A DNA stretch of 10,648 bases from a candidate division KSB1 bacterium (lineage in GTDB: Bacteria > Zhuqueibacterota > JdFR-76 > DREG01). Both the position numbers and the translations under genes were made by a program. The notes under the pieces are model-generated. The model was not told the origin of the DNA. It searched no databases and saw only the letters and a program-made list of their open reading frames with translations. How positions within the stretch are numbered: the first letter of the stretch is position 1; every line of letters begins with the position of its first letter. The DNA is taken from contig JADFJB010000146.1 in NCBI GenBank assembly GCA_022566355.1, forward strand, positions 1 to 10,648, read 5' to 3'. Of this stretch, positions 6,641-10,648 are shown one piece after another.

Positions 6641-6710
6641 TTTTTTGACAGGATGAACAGGATGAACATGATTATTCATCTTTGTAAATCCTGTTCATCC
6701 TGTCAAAAAA
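6641..6710. repeat. Interspersed palindromic repeat, GGATGAACAGGAT family, copy 2
   Basis: The arms 6641-6663 and 6688-6710 are perfectly complementary over 23 bp (TTTTTTGACAGGATGAACAG plus GAT on the left) around a 24-nt loop. The core matches the diverged copy at 2263-2333. It sits between two same-strand genes. On both strands the stem is followed by A, not by T, so it is not a standard intrinsic terminator, but such a hairpin could stabilise the 3' end of the amidase mRNA. The perfect pairing suggests recent insertion or selection on structure. Confidence 0.85.
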
Positions 6711-6730
6711 ATTCTTGAAGTTTATGAAAT

Positions 6731-8395
6731 CTAAGCAATCTCAGGGATCGTTAAATCAACGCTCGGCAAAAATTTCGGAGGTTGCCGATGTTTCGCGGCC
6801 TGCTCAAAGGCATATGTGATTTTAATGAGCTTAGGATCGCTATAAGCTTCAGCAAAAAACGAAATACCTACCGGCAAACCAAAAATATAACCAGCGGGAA
6901 CGGTGATGTTCGGATAACCGGAGATTGCAGCAGCAGACGAACTGCCCCCACCAAAATGGTCGCCGTTGATTAAATCGGTTGGCCATGGCGGCCCTCCGGT
7001 CGGCGCTATAATTGCATCAAGATTATGTTTCGCCATGGTTGCATCGATTCCTTCTTTGCCAGCAAGACGACGCCCTGTTTCCAGGGCTTCGAGGTACTCT
7101 TTTTCGGTCAACGGTCCCTTTTCTTCAGCTTTTAAAAAGGTCTCTTGCTCAAAGTAAGGCATTTCGATATCTCGGTTTTGCTCATTAAATTCTATGATAT
7201 CTTTGAGGGTTTTTACTTTTACATTTGGAGAAAGTCCGGCCAAATATTTGTTCAGATCTGCCTTGAATTCGTACAAAAGAACCTGGAAAGCGTGGGGGTT
7301 GTATTGTCGATGTGTTTCTATTTTGGCTTCATCGATGATGACCGCACCCTGCTGTTTCATCACTTCAATGGCATCTTCCATCAATTTGTCGACTTTTTCA
7401 TGGAAGCCGAAAGAATTGCGTGCAACACCGATTCGCATTCCCTTCAAGCCGTTTGGATCCAGGAATTGGGTGTAATCCGTATGCGCTTTTCCCTGGCTTT
7501 GTTTGCTCGCATCGTCTCTTTCATCGATGCCAGTGAGAGCGCCCAACAAAGCAGCTGCATCCGCAACGGTTCTCGCCATCGGTCCGGCTGTATCCTGGCT
7601 GTGGGCGATAGGAATGATACCCGTTCGGCTGATCAACCCGACAGTTGGTTTAATCCCGACAATTGAATTTGCCGATGAAGGGCATACAACCGATCCATTG
7701 GTTTCTGTCCCGATTGCGGCTGCACAAAGACTCGCGGCGGTTGCAGCGGCCGAACCGGAACTTGAGCCACATGGATTTCGATCCAGGACGTAAGGATTGT
7801 TCGTCTGGCCTCCCCTTCCGCTCCATCCGCTCGATGAACGACTGGAACGGAAATTGGCCCATTCACTCAAATTGGTTTTCCCAAGTATAATTGCACCCGC
7901 TTGCCTGAGTTTTTGAGCTACGAATGAGTCCTGCAACGCAATTGAGCCGGCTAAAGCGTGCGAGCCCGCCGTAGTGGTCATTTTATCGGCAGTATCGATA
8001 TTGTCTTTGATCAAAATTGGAATACCATGCATGGGTCCTCTAGCGCCTTTTTCGGCTCGTTCCTTATCCAGGGCTTCGGCGATTTCAATGGCATCCGGGT
8101 TGACTTCCAATACGGAATTCACTTTTGGACCCGAGCGATCGATCTCTTCAATTCGTGAAAGATAAAGTTCTGTAATCTTCTTAGCAGAATATTGCCCGGA
8201 TTCCATCCCTTTTTGTATTTCCGCAATGGTCATCTCATCCAGCTCAAAATCGGCAACTTTTGTCTTTGAAATATTCTGGCTACAGGATACCGCAGCCCCG
8301 GTTAAAGCCATAGCGCCACCGAGCGCTGAAAGCTGGAGGAATTCTCTTCTTTTCATGTTCGAAGAGTCTTGTGAGTCAGTTTGATTTTGATCCAT
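6731..8395 (-). CDS. Tat-exported amidase (amidase signature family)
   Basis: A 554-residue enzyme of the amidase signature family, which hydrolyses amide bonds with a Ser-cisSer-Lys triad. Likely residues are K130 in PILIKDN, S211 in CGSSSGSAAA (209-218) and S235 in ETNGSVVCPSS (231-241); all are present. The N terminus carries a twin-arginine motif, KRREFLQ (15-21), a hydrophobic stretch, and AAVSC ending at C38, which could serve as a weak lipobox; a Tat-exported lipoprotein is plausible. Start: AAGAGG lies about 7 nt before the ATG at 8395, while ATG at codon 14 would also keep the whole Tat motif. The extra 20-90 residues over cytoplasmic amidases are explained by the signal. Substrate is unknown: peptide, nitrile-derived and polyamide amidases share these motifs. 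There is no GatB or GatC gene nearby and the protein is exported, so a GatA role in tRNA amidation is unlikely. Confidence 0.92.
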   Translation of the reverse strand: MDQNQTDSQDSSNMKRREFLQLSALGGAMALTGAAVSCSQNISKTKVADFELDEMTIAEIQKGMESGQYSAKKITELYLSRIEEIDRSGPKVNSVLEVNPDAIEIAEALDKERAEKGARGPMHGIPILIKDNIDTADKMTTTAGSHALAGSIALQDSFVAQKLRQAGAIILGKTNLSEWANFRSSRSSSGWSGRGGQTNNPYVLDRNPCGSSSGSAAATAASLCAAAIGTETNGSVVCPSSANSIVGIKPTVGLISRTGIIPIAHSQDTAGPMARTVADAAALLGALTGIDERDDASKQSQGKAHTDYTQFLDPNGLKGMRIGVARNSFGFHEKVDKLMEDAIEVMKQQGAVIIDEAKIETHRQYNPHAFQVLLYEFKADLNKYLAGLSPNVKVKTLKDIIEFNEQNRDIEMPYFEQETFLKAEEKGPLTEKEYLEALETGRRLAGKEGIDATMAKHNLDAIIAPTGGPPWPTDLINGDHFGGGSSSAAAISGYPNITVPAGYIFGLPVGISFFAEAYSDPKLIKITYAFEQAAKHRQPPKFLPSVDLTIPEIA

Positions 8396-8469
8396 ATCAA
8401 CCTCTTTTTTTTAATGAACTTGAAATTACACTATTCTTTTCTCGAATAACTATGTGGAAGTATGTAAGA

Positions 8470-8507
8470 ATCCCGATATTTGTGCCATAAGGCTCAAATA
8501 TCGGGAT
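8470..8507. repeat. Perfect-ended hairpin ATCCCGATATTTG
   Basis: ATCCCGATATTTG is exactly inverted at 8495-8507, giving a 13-bp stem, then one T-T mismatch, three more GCC/GGC pairs and a four-base ATAA loop. It lies about 75 nt upstream of the amidase start, on the leader side. No T-run follows on either strand, so it is not an intrinsic terminator. It may be an intergenic repeat or a leader RNA structure of the amidase. Confidence 0.75.
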
Positions 8508-8544
8508 GAAATATTTATAGCTATAGAATAGTAGGATTTTTAGA

Positions 8545-8673
8545 ACTCCTTTAGGAGTGAAATGTTGAAAAACTAGCCTCATTTTAGATCACAATTACCA
8601 ATATTGCACACCTACGGAGTGCTTTATCAGGGGTCCTAATTTTTTTCTATAAATAGATCACTCCTGCCGGAGT
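8545..8673. repeat. Cluster of three ACTCC...GGAGT mini-hairpins
   Basis: ACTCCTTTAGGAGT (8545-8558), GCACACCTACGGAGTGC (8606-8622) and ACTCCTGCCGGAGT (8660-8673) are short palindromes of one type, spaced 50-65 nt apart with AT-rich spacers such as TTTTTTCTATAAATAGATC. A related CTATAAATATTTCA occurs on the other strand at about 8508-8524. This resembles dispersed intergenic repeats common in Bacteroidota-like genomes. Confidence 0.55.
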
Positions 8674-8696
8674 TGAATGGGTTGTTTAATAATAAT

Positions 8697-8808
8697 TGAG
8701 TCTACTCTAAAAACCGATTCAATCGCTTTTCTAAAAAAAATTGATACATAAAAACAAATACTTATGAGAGCGATGGAATCGGTATCCCACCTTTTTAGAA
8801 TGAACTCA
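8697..8808. repeat. 112-nt imperfect inverted repeat (MITE-like or structured RNA)
   Basis: The left end reads TGAGTCTACTCTAAAAA (8697-8713), then CCGATTCAATCGCT. The reverse complement of the right end reads TGAGTTCATTCTAAAAA, then 9 extra bases (GGTGGGATA), then CCGATTCCATCGCT. About 30 positions per arm match with few mismatches around an AT-rich centre. Matching termini reading inward fit a miniature inverted-repeat element. No target duplication is evident and there is no transposase. Confidence 0.6.
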
Positions 8809-8844
8809 TATATAAAATATAAATACTGTGACGAATTAGAATTG

Positions 8845-8998
8845 TATTTATTACCATCAAAAAAGGTAAATTTAACTTCCCTGGCCGCCTCTCCATAAAA
8901 TAAGGAGGGTGATTTTTTTCCCTTGATAAGGGGAAGTCAGGAAGGGGTTTTGAGATAAACAAAGTACTGCAATTCTATTATTTATTTATAACCATCAA
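8845..8998. repeat. Palindromic CCCTT/AAGGGG repeat between 16-nt direct repeats
   Basis: TATTTATTACCATCAA (8845-8860) and TATTTATAACCATCAA (8983-8998) differ at one base. Between them lies a GC-richer insert (about 8876-8950) with short stems, CTCC/GGAG around 8890-8907 and CCCTTGATAAGGGG at 8921-8934, and an inverted CTTCCCTG / CAGGAAGG pair near its ends. It looks like an intergenic repeat that is itself flanked by a duplication, but the outer repeats are AT-rich and could be chance. Confidence 0.4.
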
Positions 8999-9077
8999 AT
9001 ATATTCAAAAAGGGCAATTGGTTCTCTCCTTTTTTACCATCGGCAAATGCAGCCCAATTCAATAAAATAATCATAAA

Positions 9078-9153
9078 AGCCAAGAAATTCTTTTCCTTTT
9101 CGCCATGATTTACCAGCGAATCACGAACCGAAGAATTTTACTATCTCTTGGCT
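9078..9153 (+). other. Loose hairpin upstream of the small membrane peptide
   Basis: AGCCAAGAAATTCTT (9078-9092) pairs with AAGAATTTT plus CTTGGCT (to 9153), with a 9-base bulge on the right arm, and an inner TTCGC/GCGAA stem may form. It ends 14 nt before the ATG at 9167, where it would form a structured leader. No known riboswitch class is recognised. Confidence 0.25.
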
Positions 9154-9166
9154 GCAAAGGGAAAAA

Positions 9167-9369
9167 ATGGAAAAAGAATCAGAAAACAAACAAACTAAAT
9201 GCAGGCGGACAGGGCGCTGGGACAATTGATTTGAACGGGTATAGCCCTCTCCGGAATCGGTGTAGCAATGGATAACATCGCTATCGGAATTGGAATTGGA
9301 TTAGCGCTTGGTGTTGCCATTGGAAGCAGTCAACAAAAAAAGGTTAAGAAAAATTCTTCCGTCAACTAA
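9167..9369 (+). pseudogene. Small glycine-rich (glycine-zipper-like) membrane peptide, apparently frameshifted
   Basis: The intact part is a 33-residue frame from ATG 9268 to TAA 9369: MDNIAIGIGIGLALGVAIG, then a polar, basic tail SSQQKKVKK. It has one membrane span with glycines at regular intervals, as in glycine-zipper peptides. Upstream, the same frame continues as IALSGIGVA to a stop at 9232-9234. The preceding bases read AGGQGAGTIDLNG in a second frame, and a start with an AAAGGG ribosome binding site at 9167 gives MEKESENKQTK in a third. Joined, these would make a sensible ~65-70-residue protein, so two frameshifts (true decay or assembly errors) are likely. ATG 9268 lacks a good ribosome binding site. 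Function is unknown. The end lies 46 nt before the next gene on the same strand. Confidence 0.45.
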
Positions 9370-9415
9370 GTTAACAAGTGATGATGCCAGGAATAATCTA
9401 ATTCAAGGAGAAAGT

Positions 9416-9865
9416 ATGCAAATAGAACTATCGAAAGACGAGTATAGAAATTTGTTGGATCTACTGGTAATAGCCGATTGGGTGCTGAATGTTCATAATG
9501 AGGATGCGGAGCCAACAAATAAAAAGTACCATGAAGTTGAACAAAAAATATTTTCTTATGCGGGTAAAATGGGGTTCGTTGACTTAATAGAATACGATAT
9601 AAAGTATAATGAATTTTTTCCCACGGCTGATCTTGAAGAAGGGGAAAGTCGGGATTATCTCGACGAATACGACAATAATACATTTTGGACAGAGTTGGTA
9701 GATCGTCTTATTGAGAGAGATGTTATTAAGGAAATTGGCGAAAAAAAGCTTGAGAAATTGACCATTGAAAAGCGTTATGAAAAAGAACAGCCATTGGCAG
9801 ATAAATATGGCACCGAATTTGAAAAGAATGGACTTGATAATTTAGTATTGAAAATGGATGTTTAA
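9416..9865 (+). CDS. Conserved-looking acidic protein of unknown function
   Basis: A 149-residue soluble protein, starting MQIELSKDEYRNLLDLLVIA. I choose this start because AAGGAG lies 5 nt before the ATG at 9416; the frame stays open to 9308, but that extension overlaps the glycine-rich peptide and reads as low-complexity. The sequence is highly charged, with an N-terminal helix-rich part (about 7-60), an acidic stretch FFPTADLEEGESRDYLDEYD (67-86) and a mixed-charge C-terminal half containing FWTELVDRLIERDVI (90-104) and EKRYEKEQP. It has no signal peptide, membrane span or catalytic motif that I can name. It resembles unnamed conserved proteins I associate with diverse bacteria, but I do not recognise a named domain and assign no function. 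It may be cotranscribed with the small peptide before it. Confidence 0.8.
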   Translation: MQIELSKDEYRNLLDLLVIADWVLNVHNEDAEPTNKKYHEVEQKIFSYAGKMGFVDLIEYDIKYNEFFPTADLEEGESRDYLDEYDNNTFWTELVDRLIERDVIKEIGEKKLEKLTIEKRYEKEQPLADKYGTEFEKNGLDNLVLKMDV

Positions 9866-9966
9866 TAATGATTCAAAATATGCTTTGTAAGCATTCAAGT
9901 TCATGAATAAGTTTACCGGATAACACTGCAATCCGTGGCCAGCCTTTTGCCTGAATTCGATTAACA

Positions 9967-10527
9967 ATGGAAACTGACAGACTGAAATGGAACAAGAAAT
10001 TTTCCAGTCGACTCTACGAATTAAAGCAACCGGAACCATTCGTGGTTCGCCATATCGATTTGCTGCACAACAAAACCGTGCTTGATCTTGCTTGCGGGGA
10101 TGGTAGAAACGCCATTTATTTGGCATCCAAAGGCTATTCTGTTACCGCCATAGATATTTCCGATGTTGCATTGGATAGATTAACACACTTTGCTAAAGAA
10201 GTTCATGTACAAATAGCAACGAAACAAATGGACCTGGAACTTGCGGAAGAGCTGGATCAGTCGGGTGTATTCGACAATATCCTGGTAAATTCCTACAAAC
10301 CTTCTCAAGCACTATGGAATAAACTGCCTTCATTACTACAAAAAGATGGCATCCTAATCATGACCGTGTTTAATATGTTACAACATCATAAGCACGGTTT
10401 TTCCAGCCAATTTTGTGCGGAAGAGTCTGAGTATTTAGATGCTTCTTTGGAATTGGAGGCTTTGGAGTACGAGAAATTAAGCTATAATGAGAAGTATCTG
10501 GATGGCTATGTATTTCGTAGAAAATAA
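9967..10527 (+). CDS. Class I SAM-dependent methyltransferase, TehB-like
   Basis: A 186-residue Rossmann-fold methyltransferase. Motif I is TVLDLACGDGRNAIYLA (37-53), with the SAM-binding acidic-glycine loop DLACGDGRN (40-48). D63 in AIDIS should bind the ribose hydroxyls, MDL (88-90) is the adenine-contacting segment, and FDNILVNSY (102-110) corresponds to the strand carrying motif IV. The GDGRNAIYLASKGYSVTAID layout is that of the TehB/YcgJ-like group, which methylates small molecules; TehB itself acts on tellurite and selenite. The substrate here cannot be inferred. Length suits a minimal single-domain member. No clear ribosome binding site precedes the ATG (ATTCGATTAACA leader), so the start is less certain. 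It lies 101 nt after the preceding gene, with a short hairpin in between. Confidence 0.88.
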   Translation: METDRLKWNKKFSSRLYELKQPEPFVVRHIDLLHNKTVLDLACGDGRNAIYLASKGYSVTAIDISDVALDRLTHFAKEVHVQIATKQMDLELAEELDQSGVFDNILVNSYKPSQALWNKLPSLLQKDGILIMTVFNMLQHHKHGFSSQFCAEESEYLDASLELEALEYEKLSYNEKYLDGYVFRRK

Positions 10528-10648
10528 ATTCCAAATGACAAGCACCAAAAAACAAATAACCTGCACTATTCATAAATTCATAGTATTAAGCTTGAAGTTT
10601 CAAAAGTGTCATCCCGTCGCGCAACGGGATCTATTTCCATAAAATTAA
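10528..10648. repeat. Intergenic repeat fragments at the window end
   Basis: ATTCCAAATGACAAGCACCA directly follows the methyltransferase stop and looks like a widespread intergenic repeat that I associate with FCB-type genomes. ATCCCGTCGCGCAACGGGAT (10612-10631) is a hairpin with a 7-bp stem and 6-base loop of REP type; it is followed by CTATTTCC, so it could weakly terminate transcription. Both identifications rest on general resemblance. Confidence 0.4.

Larger units (their letters stand above)
8396..9160. other. Repeat-rich gene-free stretch
   Basis: This ~765-nt stretch has no convincing coding frame on either strand. It holds, in order, a 38-nt perfect-ended hairpin, three CTCC/GGAG mini-hairpins, a 112-nt imperfect inverted repeat, a CCCTT/AAGGG palindromic cluster between near-identical 16-nt direct repeats, and a loose hairpin at 9078-9153. 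It looks like an accumulation site for small intergenic repeats. Confidence 0.7.

Noticed and set aside
6641-6710. Intrinsic terminator of the amidase gene
   Set aside because: The stem is flanked outward by A on the downstream side of both strands, so there is no U-tract after the hairpin; it fits an interspersed repeat better.
7145-7666. 173-codon + strand frame
   Set aside because: It is the antisense of the amidase, whose complete motifs and Tat signal are on the - strand.
8397-8582. 61-codon - strand frame upstream of the amidase
   Set aside because: It consists mainly of the hairpin at 8470-8507 and the mini-hairpin at 8545-8558, with no coding signature.
9308-9415. Upstream extension of the 149-residue protein
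   Set aside because: A well-placed AAGGAG precedes the ATG at 9416, and the extension overlaps the glycine-rich peptide in another frame.

Overview
The window looks like a piece of an uncultured member of the Fibrobacterota-Chlorobiota-Bacteroidota (FCB) side of the bacterial tree, for example Calditrichota, KSB1 or Ignavibacteria. This placement is an inference. It rests on the moderately AT-rich sequence, the ~800-residue two-module MacB/FtsX permease, Tat-exported enzymes, and gaps full of short palindromic and tandem repeats of kinds I associate with those lineages. No rRNA, tRNA or phylogenetic marker gene is present.

Layout. (1) Positions 1-1784 hold the remains of a diversity-generating retroelement (DGR), all on the + strand. 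They comprise the last 13 codons of an FGE-sulfatase/C-type-lectin-like target protein (tail GFRVVRPR), an intact avd accessory gene, and the 3' two-thirds of a DGR-type reverse transcriptase (IGNLTSQ and YVDD motifs). The 5' third of the reverse transcriptase and any recognisable template repeat are missing. In their place sits a ~500 bp unit carrying a DUF559 (Vsr-like, PD-(D/E)XK) nuclease gene, bounded by matching inverted repeats that contain hairpins. (2) 1785-2459 has no convincing gene; it holds a strong start site leading into a 10-codon peptide that ends in an interspersed palindromic repeat. (3) 2460-3794 is a Tat-exported class V aminotransferase-fold PLP enzyme. (4) 3795-4129 is a convergent gap with a heptanucleotide tandem array reaching the stop codon of the next gene. 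(5) 4130-6550 (- strand) is an 8-helix MacB/FtsX-type permease without its ATPase, and 6731-8395 (- strand) is a Tat-exported amidase. A perfect 23-bp inverted repeat lies between them. (6) 8396-9160 is a repeat-rich gene-free stretch. (7) 9167-10527 (+ strand) holds a small glycine-rich membrane peptide with apparent upstream frameshifts, a conserved-looking acidic protein of unknown function, and a TehB-like SAM methyltransferase.

How the parts relate. The DGR genes form one former functional unit: target protein, Avd and reverse transcriptase. As it stands it cannot be active in cis, because the reverse transcriptase lacks its fingers and its first catalytic aspartate and no template repeat is seen. 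The aminotransferase, permease and amidase look like independent transcription units. The most interesting point is the junction at about 1118-1190, where the nuclease-bearing repeat unit replaces the part of the DGR expected to contain the template repeat and the start of the reverse transcriptase.
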